A DNA stretch of 64,000 nucleotides from Ampullaceana balthica (taxonomy: Eukaryota; Mollusca; Gastropoda; Lymnaeidae): NCBI GenBank assembly GCA_944989445.1, contig CALYLW010000162.1:1-64000 (forward strand), in the 5' to 3' direction. Positions 12,766-24,673 of the stretch are shown here, one piece after another. Numbering within the stretch: the first letter of the stretch is position 1; each line of letters opens with the position of its first letter. The notes under the pieces are model-generated. The model ran no database searches. It was not told the DNA's origin and worked only from the letters and a program-made list of their open reading frames with translations. The position numbers were made by a program, and so were the translations under genes.

Positions 12766-12906
12766 TATTTCCTTTTAAACAACGATTTCACTTGTCTAAT
12801 TCCAATCAACGTTTTTCTCATCAACGTTTTTCTCTTCTCAATTTTCTAACAAATTCTATAAGACGCATTTAAACATATTTTCCTAGCCTTTTCCTATCAT
12901 TTAAAC

Positions 12907-13077
12907 CAGTGCTTCTCAAACTTTTTAGTATGGCGGACCATTGCACCAAGGACCTGTGCACTATTTTCCCTGCACTGACAATTTTTTCTGTCCTTTTTTT
13001 TGAAAACATCTGCGGACCGGCAGCGGGTGGCCCACGGACCGGCACCGGTCCGCGGACCACCACTTTGAGAAGCACTG
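12907..13077 (-). mobile_element. hAT-type MITE, second copy, perfect 8-bp target duplication
   Basis: This is the 2101-2288 family inverted: CAGTGCTTCTCAAA at the left and its reverse complement at the right, with the ggaccggcaccggtcc palindromes now near the right end. It is flanked by ATTTAAAC on both sides (12899-12906 and 13078-13085). At 171 bp it is slightly shorter than the first copy. Confidence 0.94.
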
Positions 13078-13085
13078 ATTTAAAC

Positions 13086-16044
13086 CTTCTTTCTTATTCA
13101 CGACATTTCGGCCGAATAAGTCCAGTTGAGCTTAGTTAAACCTGTTTTGGCTGTGGTGGTTACCGTTTGGAGGAAAGTAGTGTTACAGGATATTTCACTT
13201 CCTTCCAATATTTTAACATTCTTTCTTCTCTGGGGATGCGGCAAGAGTATGGTTGCGGTGTACGCTTTTTCGTTTATCATTTTGTTGTTGATGTTTTTTT
13301 TTCTTGCTTTAAAAAAAACATACTTTTTGAATACTGTTTTATTTACATAATTACATTTTTTTTAATGAAGTGTATTCATGGCAACGAAAAATATAGACAG
13401 AGTCACACAGATGTCGAAAGTTTAGGAACATGGCCCTTGCCATTCGTTTCACTTTCCCAGGCCCGGTCTTAGGCCACTGCAACCTATGCGGCCCACGCTT
13501 TCATAGGCGAATATCTTTGCATAACTTAGCAAGCACCCTAGTCTTATAGTCATGGCGAAAAACGAGATAATCGATTTCACCGACGATTTAACGTTCCTGT
13601 CTCATTTTAAACTTTTACATTGTCATAAATTTGCAACTAAAGGTCTCTTCTGACTGTAAATTTCACATTTTAAATTTATTTTCTACTTTTTAGTGCATTT
13701 CGAATATAAGACTAGTTTTTAAAAAGTGTTATATATATATTTTTTGTTGTAGTTTCACCATGAAAATAGTCTCATTGACCGACACAAAACTACACACGCC
13801 ACGTGAAATGTAAAAACAAAACAATCTGTGCTCTAAGCATTTCTGTTGCTCCCAAAAGAGCTTTTGTTTTAAAATGTACATGTAAAATTTGAAATTTTAA
13901 GCGATGAGCTAATTTGGCCGATTGCGTTGTAACATTTTTGGGTTTCGGGTGTTTTATTTTGATAAGTGACTCCATGAAAGAGCAGAGTACAATGGTGTGA
14001 AAGGTCTAAACTGCTCTGCAACCATTATGCCATATAGATCACCTAATGAGACTTTGGCGTCATCTTCGCCCAGTTCTAATCCGATAATCTCGACACCCGA
14101 AATCCAACCCCTCCTCTAGCTAACAGTTAACGTTTTCACTCGGAAGAGAACTAACCGCTCCTGTCTGTCTGTAGTAGCTTCCCTCGTATTCAGTAGTCCG
14201 TTTCATTTCACCTTCCTGTATCAGTATTGGGGCACATGACACTTCTCGGGGGGAAAGCAAACGACTGGAATGGCGCCCTGGGACTAGCTATTTTACTGTA
14301 TGGTACACCCCAGCACACACACACACACCCAAAATGAATATTCTATCGTATATGAATATATATATATATATCTTATCTTATGTATTACAGATAGACGAAA
14401 AGGTCAAAATATGCTAAGCTATAGGAAGTTTTAACACTGGCAAATATTCACTACATTAATTGTTTGTGATAATGTTTACTCGTTCTTCCGCTACTTACCT
14501 AACTTCGGACAGAAATACATTGAGAATATAATATTTCTGGATTTGAATTAAACCAATTAAATATATTAAAAGATTGTTAATTCAGCCTCAGTTTGACCCT
14601 AATGTGAGTTGAAATTATAATTTCAGTTCAACCGCTTTTCAACCGAGCGCTTTTGTCGACATTCATTTTAACGATTTTTGCCACATTCAGAAATGTGATG
14701 TCTGAGTAGTATTTTAGCCCGGGTTAATGGCACCACGCACCTTTACAAAGCCCCTCTGTGTAGAGAGAATCAGAGGGTCTTGACCTCATCCACCAACCCT
14801 GTCAGCCGTTGACTTAACCGCAGCTCACCCCTCGTCTTGAGCTGAGTTCATCCATTCATGTCAAGTCATGCGGATTTAGGCGGAGTCACTGGATCGCTGC
14901 TGTACGACGTGCTTGGCCCAGCACTACTTTCAGTAAAGATTACTACGCCGTGAATGGCTTAGGGCTCTAGACTGTTCGAAAATGGACATTTTTTCCGCGA
15001 CAATGACACGAGGCTTCAGACACAGAATGGGGGTCACGATGACCGAGTGGCATGCGCGCTCGGCTGGCGTACCGGAGACGTTGGTTTGAATATCTCTGAA
15101 GGCAGGGACCTCTCCCGGGCTGAGTCCAACCAGATCCGATATGGGTACACGACACAAGTTAGGGAAACAAAGACGGCTGGACATTGTGCCACACAATCCT
15201 CTCAAAGCTGTAGCCTGTGAACGTTGCGATACTTAGACTTAACCAACAAACCCGCATGGGCTGTGCGTTCTTAGAACATATTGTTTGTCATTGTTTAGAC
15301 TTGTCTCAATCCTTCTATTCCCCCTATTGACCAGAACAATTAACAAAATAGAGCTTTGGAAACATAAATAGGAAATAGTTTGGTATTAAAACCTTCAGAT
15401 CTGAGACATTTAATTATCTGCCATCTCAAAATGTCCGGTTACTTCGATGTTCGGCTTGAGTAAATGAAAAACTAACCTCCTTTGGAAGGTTATTCTTGTG
15501 ATTATTTCACAGTTTTGAACTGCGATTCCAAAATGTTCCTAACAAAATGATTAATTCAATCAAACCGATTGACTCAAACTCATGAGCTCTCCCCTCCCCC
15601 CCCCCACCACCACCACCTAATCACCTGGTTGTAGTCTCACCTTTACATAACTTATAAAGAGATACCGGTCTCGCGCCTAGCGCTAAATACTCCTAACTGG
15701 TGCACTGGTCCGGATACCAAGTTTATTGACTGCGCTGTTCTCCCCCCCCTCCACCCCACCTCTTTTCCCCACTTGTATTTTTCACCCCCCCCCCTGTTTT
15801 CGAAAGCTGCCCGGGATTCCTTACCTGAAAAAGGTAAACGATAGTTTTTAGTCAATTTGTAAGGTTCGTAAGGTCTGAGGCTCGTGTGGTCTCATTAGTA
15901 TACAGGAAGTATTGTGTTAAGTGGTGCGGCAACTTTCCATGTGAAGGTATTTCGTGAAAGTTATTTGGGAGTAAGGTAAGTCATTCTTCTAGATAAGATC
16001 AACCATGACGTGTCCATATTTTCCTATTGTGTCCTTTTTATTAC
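13086..16044. other. Non-coding DNA, no gene recognised
   Basis: A solo terminus-like motif lies near 13455-13490. A less AT-rich patch at 14700-15210 contains a 91-codon minus-strand frame with no recognisable domain. C-rich tracts lie at 15590-15615 and 15738-15795. Confidence 0.4.
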
Positions 16045-16782
16045 AACGTTTTTATTAACTTGCTTTCGTGTCTGTCCGCAATTTTTCAAATTTGCCAACG
16101 TAAAATTGAACCACTTTTGATGTTCCTAAAGAGCTAAATTTTTTACCATAGATAGATTTTTGATGACAATGCATCGTATCAAAATTTCAGATCGATCGAA
16201 TGTACCGTAATTAAATTATTGCATTATTTCGTTTATCTTTATATAGCATTTGTATCCGATTGCCATTGTTGACAGCATGTGCCAGTTCACTCCAGCCATC
16301 GATGACCACTCCCCGTGTTTAAATCAGGGTGGAGCTAAGTCACTTTCAGTCTGAAAACAAGCGATGCGGTTATAGAAATACAATTTTCGATAAAATGTAT
16401 GATTTTTCACTTAAACTAAAAAGAATAAAATAAATAGAGGTAAAAAAAAAGATTTTTAAAAACAACGTTTTTACAAGTGGACTAAAAAGAAAAAAATAAT
16501 TTAAAAGTTCAAGCACTTTGATTTAATATGACTAAAAACGCTGGGCGGGTGTTTGGTATAAAAAACGTGGTAAAATTAAAGATTTATAATTGAGAAGGAA
16601 AAAGAGAGATATATAAGTGAGAGAATGAGTGAACTGCATATGTAAAACCTCATAAGCTCCCGCCCCACGTTTTAGTCATATTAAATCAAAGTGCTTGAAC
16701 TTATAGCTTTTAAATTATTTTTTTAGTTTTAGTCCACTTGTAAAAACGTTGTTTTTAAAAATCTTTTGTTTACCTCTATTTA
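16045..16782. mobile_element. Composite foldback element, copy 1
   Basis: The left part (about 16045-16330) shares caaaatttcagatcgatcga and flanking sequence with 56948-57230. The right part (16431-16782) is a long inverted repeat: arms of about 120 bp, starting taaatagaggtaaaa and ending with its reverse complement, enclose a loop of about 110 bp. The 57-kb locus has the same arrangement, so the two parts probably move as one unit. No coding capacity is seen and the class is unknown. Confidence 0.8.
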
Positions 16783-16876
16783 TATAAAATGTACATTGTT
16801 TGTTAGGAAAAAAATCATTACGTATATTTTCCTATTGTTTGTATCTTGTTCATTTGTTAAATATAATATATTACCT

Positions 16877-17275
16877 ACTAGCGTACACCCGTCAAAAATG
16901 ACGGAAGTTTTCAGCTGAAATCTATTTATTTTATTAAAAAATGCACTTTTTTTAAGGGCGCCTACGGCGCCGACATTTTTCAAAAGCCCAACTAACTTGT
17001 CCTTGTTTGATAAATACGAAATATTAAACTTTCTGAAATGTACACAAAGTATTTTATAATAGTATATATTTTTATTTTATAATTAACCATCATCAAATCC
17101 TCTTTTTACATTGATCCCTTTTCCAAAATTAAAATATGAGCGAAAACAATGACGTCATATAATATTTTTATACAGCGCATATTTAATTTGCACACCTTTT
17201 GATGCATTGGTGCAGTAAATTGGTTTTCCATGCTTTCTAAAATTAGTAGCGTCAGGACCGACAGACACTACTTGC
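16877..17275 (+). repeat. GGCGCC-rich dispersed repeat, copy A
   Basis: It contains agggcgcctacggcgcc, then aactaacttgtccttg and tgtacacaaagtatttta, all recurring at about 29590-29975 and 35541-35910. The left end ctagcgtacacccgtc differs from the other two copies. No coding capacity; class undetermined. Confidence 0.75.
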
Positions 17276-17455
17276 GTTACAATAGCAAATTATATTGTTT
17301 AATTTTTCCACTATTCCACCTGCATAAGTTAGTCGCGGGGACTGATACAAAATGTTTGATCAAAATTCAATTGTTCATGTTTTCTTGCTTATAAAATTAA
17401 TACTTTGCATAAAAACACAAGCGGTTATTGGCAGTCCCCGATGCTTGGTCTAAAG

Positions 17456-17792
17456 CAGGGGTCGGGAAACCATGGCTCGTGAGTCATATGTGGCTCTAAT
17501 GATGGCTGCATCTGGCTCTCAGACAAATGTTCGTTAATTTAAAAAAAAATCAACGTTTATTCAGACTCATTTGATCTACATATTAATGGCATATAAAAAA
17601 AAGCATAGCAATGATATTAAAACGTATTCAGAGACATAATTATTGTACTTTTAGTGTTGAAATGACACAAAATGCACACATTTACTTGAATTTTTAGTTT
17701 TAAACGTAATTTATGGCTCTCGCAGAATTTCTTTTTCCCAATGTGTGGTATTTATGGTATTTATGGTATTACAAAAAGTTTCCCGACCCCTG
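17456..17792. mobile_element. hAT-type non-autonomous element (337 bp), perfect 8-bp target duplication
   Basis: The ends are CAGGGGTCGGGAAAC and its exact reverse complement. The flanks are GTCTAAAG on both sides (17448-17455 and 17793-17800). The interior has repeated tggctct motifs and no frame for a transposase. Superfamily follows from the 8-bp duplication and CA...TG ends. Confidence 0.94.
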
Positions 17793-17800
17793 GTCTAAAG

Positions 17801-18402
17801 TAAAGCAACGTACAGTATTACATTTCGTGTGTCTAATTGAGCATATAGCATTGTCTTACAGTCTAAACTGATGTTACAGCTGCTTAGTGTGGTTTTAAAT
17901 GGGCTTCCGTGTTTCATAATGGAACATTCAATTATAAACGAATGGGATTCAATTTTTATCATCCCCTCTCCGAGCCATTAAAACCCTAACTCGCCTTCGT
18001 AAGGTCACCCGGATGAATCTGCGATTAATTCAGATCTTTTATAAACTTGCAGTCGGAAGGATCAAAATATTTATTTATTGACGCTCATGATTGGCAAAAA
18101 TACTGGATGTATTCAAACTTGACTGTCCAAGTATATATTATTAGATCCGACGTAGGCTCGCGGGCCACTAACGGCCCGCTAAAGAATTCTATGGGGTCAG
18201 CGGAGCCAAGAGATAATTCGAAAAAAATATGCTGAAGTCGACTTGTTTTGTGTTTATATGAGTATTATGAGGCAAATATTTTTTAAAGTTTGAAATGTTA
18301 ACATTTTATCACACACAGATGTGAAAAAAATTCGTGTCAAGTCAGTAGCTCATGACGTGGGTTTCCAAACCAGCGACATACATGAGCTTATATTAATTTC
18401 GA
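17801..18402. other. Non-coding spacer, no gene recognised
   Basis: Only a short perfect hairpin, gcgggccactaacggcccgc at about 18160-18179, stands out. Confidence 0.4.
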
Positions 18403-18551
18403 GCCTCGGTACTGGCAAGACCCCCGGAGCATTGTGCTAGCCACACAATCCCCTGCTCGTTAGTGGTGGCTCAATGAAACTTGTGAACGCTACCTCACTG
18501 ACCTATATCTCTGAAAAGGGTATTATATTATTATTATTGTTATTATTATTA
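18403..18551. repeat. SINE-like dispersed repeat, copy 2, with a tRNA-like segment
   Basis: The body from 18454 matches the repeat at 11669 and ends in a TTA-rich tail. Just left of it, the minus strand reads tggctagcacaatgc and then gaggctcgaaatt, which resemble pol III A and B boxes of a tRNA-derived SINE head. The head is opposite to the tail orientation, so it may be a separate insertion. Confidence 0.5.
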
Positions 18552-18603
18552 CCTATCTAAGACATATATGTAATTTCCTTTACATTCGCTTAGTTTTTTT
18601 TTC

Positions 18604-18777
18604 AGGCCTTCAAGACTGCTCTAAAAACACATATCTTCAAACGTTACTTTCCAAATTAACAATCCAACAGTCTAACTGATAAAACGTAGCTTATGTGCAT
18701 CATCTTGTCATTATATATATATATTTGTCTAATTATGGTATTAATGCTTAAAATTAATTGCATTTAAAAATATTATC

Positions 18778-18828
<51 letters not shown>

Positions 18829-18840
18829 GTTATTATTATA
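18604..18840 (+). pseudogene. LINE 3' end, strongly 5'-truncated, with (ATT)n tail
   Basis: The start translates as AFKTALKTHIFKRYF, the last conserved block of L2/CR1-like LINE proteins. The same block (AFKTALKTYLFKLY) is in the longer copy at 25849-26576. A short 3' untranslated part and a pure ATT tract (18781-18827) follow, as expected for a 5'-truncated retrotransposed copy. Confidence 0.75.
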
Positions 18841-18906
18841 AAGTCTTTAATAAAATAAGAAATTCGAACATCTACAGAAAATAAAAGTAAAGTTTATTTG
18901 AAAGGT

Positions 18907-19260
18907 CTAATCAAGATATTTAAAGAAGGTGGCTTCAGTATAATTCTCTTCTCTTTCGCTCCCAAATACGTCAATTTGTAAAATAGCGAACTTTACCTTT
19001 TCCATAAAGTGGTGCCCTACATCGACTGGCAATGGGTCAGAACCATGCGATATCTCTTTCAGTGTTACTGACACACGATTATTTGCCGTTGTAAGAACGA
19101 CGCTATTCATTCCTTCTGGAAAACCACTCAACCGAATGGTATAATATCTTCACGCTTCCGGTCTGAATTGAAAATTTTCTACTCCAGGAAAGAAAATCAT
19201 TCCAAGACAAAAGTGAAAATAAAAATTTAGAGTCACGCATGTTTTCATGCATGAGTTACT
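18907..19260 (-). pseudogene. Exon-like minus-strand frame with one in-frame TGA, unknown family
   Basis: On the minus strand a frame runs from 19260 to the TAG at 18907-18909, about 118 codons, broken only by a TGA at 19150-19152. It is preceded by a good splice acceptor (ttttatttcag, AG at 19261-19262). A poly(A) signal, AATAAA on the minus strand, lies at 18893-18898, about 10 bases past the stop. The residues look coding: segments include GMIFFPGVENFQF, RYYTIRLSGFPEG and VDVGHHFMEKVKFAI. I do not recognise the family. It could be the last exon of a host gene, a decayed exon, or a fragment of an unrecognised mobile element. The very short 3' UTR and the internal stop argue for decay. Reading the TGA as selenocysteine is possible in principle, but nothing else supports it. 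Confidence 0.4.
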
Positions 19261-19262
19261 CT

Positions 19263-20324
19263 GAAATAAAACCAACAGAAATGTGTATTATTATTTTTTT
19301 TTATATTAAAAAAATTGTATGCTGTGTAGTTTCGTACAGTATGCATAGGATTTAATTTGAATTTAGCTGCTAAACATTAAGAGTGAAGAAAAGTTAGAAA
19401 ACAGAAGAGTAGTTTGTTTAATGTGTAACACATGTAACGATTCAATTAACCCCTTATTCAGCGCAATGATTTGTTGTTATATTTATGTTTACACACGAAT
19501 GAAAAAAAAATTTGAGTAGTGACAAGCCATGCATTTAATCTGCTACGTAAAAGGAGCTTTAAATGTCTTTTTTTTTAACATGTAGTTCAGGGGCGTTGGA
19601 AAAAAAAGCTTTCCGTGGCTGGGTTGGGTCTAATTGGGGTTCTTGCACTGCTTTAATTGAAAGAATTTAATCTTTGTCAAATGATTTTGATGAGTTATTC
19701 TACCCCTCCGCCCTACCAAAAAAAAACAACTTTTTTTTTGCAAATACAACACAAAGATAACCAAATACAACCCTTATGGACATAGGGATAAAAAAAACTT
19801 TTCTTATCCTATACGCAAGAGCATACACATACAAATTCACGTTCTTCCATTACGGAATTCAGAAGTGGAACGGGTTGCCTGGGGAAACCAGGAGGAACCA
19901 ACACTTTATGAACATTTAACACTCTAATAAAAATGCAAGACTAGACACAAACCATGGATAAGCGTGGGATGCAATAATCTTCCATATAGAAGGAGAATCT
20001 GTAACAGATTAGATAAGATTTGTTATCTTTAAACTACAATTTTAATACGAAAATGTAGAAAAACAAATTTTAACTTTAAGCAAATCTTACTTATAAGGGT
20101 GATCAAATTTGAAGAAAACAATTCCAAAAATCTTAAAATACATTTCCGAAACAAAGTCCGCGTTGAAGTGTTTTTCCACTTAAAATGCCAAAATAATTTA
20201 AGGTTTGTTTTACAGTCTCGTCTATTCAAATTATCTGTTGACACCTCCGACCAGAATTTTTTAATAAAGCTATAAAAAATAATGTGTGCACTTTTAGGTC
20301 AAGGCAAGGTATATATATAATAAA
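19263..20324. other. Non-coding DNA with a partial inverted-repeat element
   Basis: At 19969-20030 lies a partial copy of the 11306-11440 element (taatcttccatatagaagga, ctgtaacagat). Nothing else is recognised. Confidence 0.45.
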
Positions 20325-20495
20325 GTGAACCTGTCCTGCCATATCTCAAGGTTGATCACATTTAAAGACGTTTATCATCAACCCATGTTTATAAGCAGCC
20401 TTGATGCACACGTCATAAGCCTTTTAGATGGAAACCCAAGTCCAATCATTATTTTTGGAGACTGTAATTCACAACATGAAATGTGTGTTTGTTTT
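20325..20495 (+). pseudogene. Fragment of a LINE endonuclease (EEP) domain
   Basis: The frame reads ...FKDVYHQPMFISSLDAHV... and then NPSPIIIFGDCNSQHE. This resembles the ...P.IIxGDFNAHH block of the exonuclease-endonuclease-phosphatase domain of non-LTR retrotransposons, with Phe replaced by Cys in GDFN. The match ends abruptly at a T-rich tract. No other part of the element is present, so this is a small orphan fragment. The call rests on one motif and its approach sequence. Confidence 0.45.
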
Positions 20496-20576
20496 GTTTT
20501 GTTGTTGTTGTTTTTGTTTTTGTTTTTTTTACCGAAATTTAAAATTCGTATCATTTTCATCTCGCCAATTACTTGA

Positions 20577-22778
20577 CATCTAAATGACAAAAACTTTGTC
20601 ATGTTTGTCATTTAGCTGTTAAGTTTTATTGTGTTGCCTCACGCTCTTTTGACCTTTCCTGACATTTATTTAATAGCTTTACCGTCTTCTGTGATTTGTT
20701 ATTTATTTATTTTTTTTTAAAAGACTCTTGTTCATTTACAACTTAACTTAACGGTACATCTGTAACTAGAATATTAGAGTTTTTACATAAATCGTTTGAA
20801 ATAATCCAATGGTAATTTACACCGGTTAAAGTGGTTATGTGGTTCAAACCCTTTTTTTTATCATCAAGGTTATCTCCACTCAAAAAACGATAGGGTAAAC
20901 ATTTGAACGGAAATATGTTAGTTTGCACTAACATTGAAGGTCATCAAGGGTTAAAGGGAACAATTTGTGCAATCGCATCATTAATTGGTTGGGGAGGGGT
21001 AGATGTATGCAATCTCATGCCCCACGCAGCTATTGATATCCTACAACAAATTTGATCTGCTACAGCACGACAGTCGGGTGGGGGAGGGAGGGGTGGAGTT
21101 ACGCAAACAAAACAAGAGTAATAGTCCTTGAAAAGCAGACTCAACTGGTGAGCTAAATATAGATTTTCGACTCATGCCTAACTAAAGGTGATCGATCTCT
21201 GGGAATTCCCTATAAGTAATGTTTTGGTTTCCATGACTTGGCCAAAATGACTTTCATGCCTCCAGCTACTTCAGATTCATTCCGCCGTCCTGTGTCCTTT
21301 TGACGTTATCGGTAAGTATCTTATCCCATTATCCCATTTGCGCGACGAACCGTGTCATTTCTTTTTACCGGCGGACAAAGTGGACCGAACGGCACGACAT
21401 TGGTCTGGATGTACTTTGTCCACATGATTGCCGCACGCCCATTCGGCACGGTATGTTTTTATTGGCCGACATATCTACCAATAACAAACGGTCATCAGCC
21501 TCTAGACTCTAGACGTAACTAGCATTCATAAACGAGAGCCCGGATGGAAATACGTCACAACAGAGATGGTGGGTTTGATTTGGGAAGGGAGGGAGGGTGA
21601 TGGTAATGGGGGGGGGATGGGGCTGGCAAATATTGAGTCATCAGTTACCACCCGTGGAGTTTGTTTTATGACGGGACGATGACACGCTTTGGCTCCGAAC
21701 CAAAAGGCCGACGGCCCTTAACAATTGTAATTGAAGAACCGTTGTCGTGGTGCTGATCGCTTATTTGAAATAGTTCTGATGGAAGCTGAGGCTGGTTTGA
21801 TTTCGTGTCTAATATTGCCAACGGTAGCTCCGCTCTACTAGAATACATGTAGAAATTAATAGCGGTTTGCGGTTATGGCCACTGTCTATTGTAAAAAAAA
21901 ATAATTCTCATGAGATGATGTGCTTAATTTTCAATTATAAACTTTTAATGAACTTCTCTTTGAGGTTGTCTGTTACTTGAAAGCTTTTTAAACTTTTAAA
22001 CAAACATTCTCTCATCCTAGAGCTATGAAAATCGGTTCAGAGCTATATCTCGTTTAACATTTTATTCTATTAAGATAGATTTAGTTGATCCAGAAGGAGT
22101 GGATATGGATTTACAGACATGTTATACGTTTGATCCGCTAAAAGTCTTTAGTTGAGGGAATAAAGGAGGTTAAACCTTTTGAACGTCACGTCGTTAAACG
22201 GTGATTTCTTTCTTACCGTGCGTCTCCCAGTTTTATGTAGCACAAGAAAGAGAGTGCAGACACCATGCAGTGAATCTTCCATATAGCTAATAAAATAATA
22301 TGTGCACTAAGAGGTAAGTTAAACTCACAACATACAGTTCAGAAGCTGTAAAGTGTTGCTGCGGTAAAGCTAAAAAACAATTCGTTTATGGTTTATCTTT
22401 ATTCTCAGTCTATCGTATGATAATTCACGCTTCAGTTCAAATAATTATTTGAGTGACTTTGTCGGTTTATGTTTAAAAGTTAGTTTCTTTTTTGTTTTAT
22501 CTAACAAACTATTTTTTTTTATTATTATTGATTATTTATATTTTTATCGTGGTAGACGAGAGGTAACTTGTTTTAATTTTTTTTTAATTTTTTTTACCAC
22601 AGTGTGTTTGTTTGCATGAACCACTTCGACTTTAACCCGATACCCTGTTTAACAAACTTGAATCTTTACTTTAAAAAAAAGAAAAACTAAAACAACACTT
22701 AATAACACTTTTTTTTATAGGATTATGGATAACAGCTCACACATTTTGAAGGATCTATAACTATAATATATCTTTAAG
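20577..22778. other. Non-coding DNA, no gene recognised
   Basis: G-rich tracts lie at about 21076-21095 and 21582-21625. A 60-codon minus-strand frame at 21666-21848 has protein-like composition but no recognised domain or firm splice signals. Confidence 0.35.
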
Positions 22779-24408
22779 ATACGTCCATAAATGGCGTCAC
22801 GCACCTAAGTAAGGGGGGTCACACTTTTGTGACGATGCGTGACGAGGGGGAGGGAGGGGGTGAAGAAATGTGACGTCACATCAAAAGGGTAACTTTAAAT
22901 GAAACTTCCACTGAAATATTTGGTGGCTTACAATTTATTTAATAACTTTTTAAAAAATGATTAAAAAATGTAAATCAGTTCTTCTCAATGTGCCTGTCGG
23001 TAGGCCATCAGACGCTAGTTGGCGTAAGCTATCAAGACACGAAAATTAAATCTAATTATAATCCTTAAGTTTGAGAACCCCCAAGATAACATATGAAATT
23101 GTTACACTGTGTCGTTTGATGTTGACATCAAGGCATTTGTGATGTAACCGCAGCTCTACTTGGTTCTCTCACGGCAGGCGTCTTTTTTGCCCGTTACCCC
23201 AAAATATACAAGTTTATGTGTGCGTTACGACCCCCCCCCCAACCCCGAGACTCTAGGTCCTGCTCACATGACTCGGGGATTTTGGGGGAGCGTCGTTAGC
23301 CCCCCCCCCTCCCCCGAAAATGCTACTGGTTAGTTTTACAAGCATGACAAGTGTCTAAAGATGATCTGAATAGGATTATGTGTAAATATTTTAAGTCAAA
23401 ACGACACGGAATATCATTTTTCTTTTTAAAAAAAGGGGGGGGGGTGAGTGAATCTATTTGATAGAATTATAAAATTTTAAAGTTTGAAATAATTGTTAGA
23501 TTGGTTTGTGATCAAACGCCCCTGGCCATTCTAGATATAATGATAAATGAGCTCATTTAAAATTAGTCAAGTATTCATTAACTTTATTGAATGCATCAAA
23601 TTCTTGACATGGCAACTTTTTTTCTTCTTAGCTCAGTTTTTAAGGCATTAATTTTAAATATCACAGATAGGATACATGATACAGTCCAAGTCATGTGGAT
23701 TAAGATTAGGCCTATTGTCACTAGTGTCAATATAAATGAAAGTAGGGTGGATTTAGGTGTCTTCGTAGAGTACGTAAGTAAGAAATCTACATAGTTATCA
23801 AATTTTTAAAAATGCATTTTCTAGAAGGAACCGGTTCAATAATTGGCATATGTTCAAAGCGTACACGTACACATGACGTATTTTAATATATCTAGTGGAT
23901 TGTAGTGGATGTTATATGTCCCAAATGAGTCTGCATTACCCCCAAGAATTCCCTTTCGGTCCCAGATTAGGTTATTTACCCCTGTTCGCCAACCCCTTTA
24001 TTACGGGATGCCCGTCAGTCAATTGAGGAATTTTATTTAAAAAATACATTTTAAAAATATTTTTTTTAAATAATTTTTTTTCCAAGCAAAGACGTTAACC
24101 GTGATGATCAATAGTCAATGTTTGATTTGTATGCATTAAAATAAAATGTAATCTAAGGATGTTAACACAGTTCGTTTTCTGAAGACCGGTTAACCTTAAA
24201 CGTTTTAAAAAACGAGGGTTACAATATTACAATGTAGACCTTCACTAAATAAATAATAAATGCTTAAATGACAATAAAAGGGGGGGGGTCAAAGCTTTGT
24301 GACGTATTTTTAGAGGGGGGTCTAACTTTTTGTGACGACGCGTGACGAAGGGGGAGGGGGTCAAAAATCGGCCAAAATTGGGTGACGTCATTTATGGACT
24401 GCCCCTAT
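22779..24408. mobile_element. GTCCATAAA-family DNA element, long copy
   Basis: The left end reads acgtccataaatggcgtcac and the right end, reversed, reads ggggcagtccataaatgacg. Both sub-terminal regions are G-rich and hold gtgacgaygcgtgacga and TGACGTCA palindromes. The same layout is in the compact copy at 41166-41437. The left tip is diverged, so the two halves could also be separate damaged copies. No coding capacity is seen. Confidence 0.5.
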
Positions 24409-24529
24409 CTTATCTTATCAATTCAAGATGCTCTTTCTATAGAGAAAATTTTTGCGTTCTACGCTTATCCATGGTTGATGCTTATTCTTGCATTTTTATC
24501 ACAGTTAAAATGTTGATGGTTTGTTTGGT

Positions 24530-24616
24530 TTTCCTGGTTTGATCAGACAAACCATTCCAACGCCAGAATTCCAGACGAGAAGAACGAGAATTCGTGTGTT
24601 TGTTCTTGCATGCAGA
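24530..24616 (+). repeat. Dispersed repeat, copy 2
   Basis: This is a diverged copy of the 11517-11600 segment: acaaaccattccaacgccag followed by tgtgtttgttcttgcatgca. Confidence 0.6.
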
Positions 24617-24673
24617 ATTATTTTTTTTAAAAGGGTTTTTTATCCCTATTTGTATCTGAGCGTTGTATTAAAT

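Noticed and set aside
14930..15205. 91-codon minus-strand frame in a less AT-rich patch
   Set aside because: No recognisable domain; a second frame is open over the same bases, so chance is likely.
21263..21311. Tiny exon between an AG and cg|gtaagt
   Set aside because: Too short and without upstream support.
21666..21848. 60-codon minus-strand frame with protein-like composition
   Set aside because: No firm acceptor or donor and no recognised motif.
22976..23090. Possible hAT MITE with ttcttctcaa and tttgagaaccc ends
   Set aside because: The ends are weakly matched and no target duplication was found.
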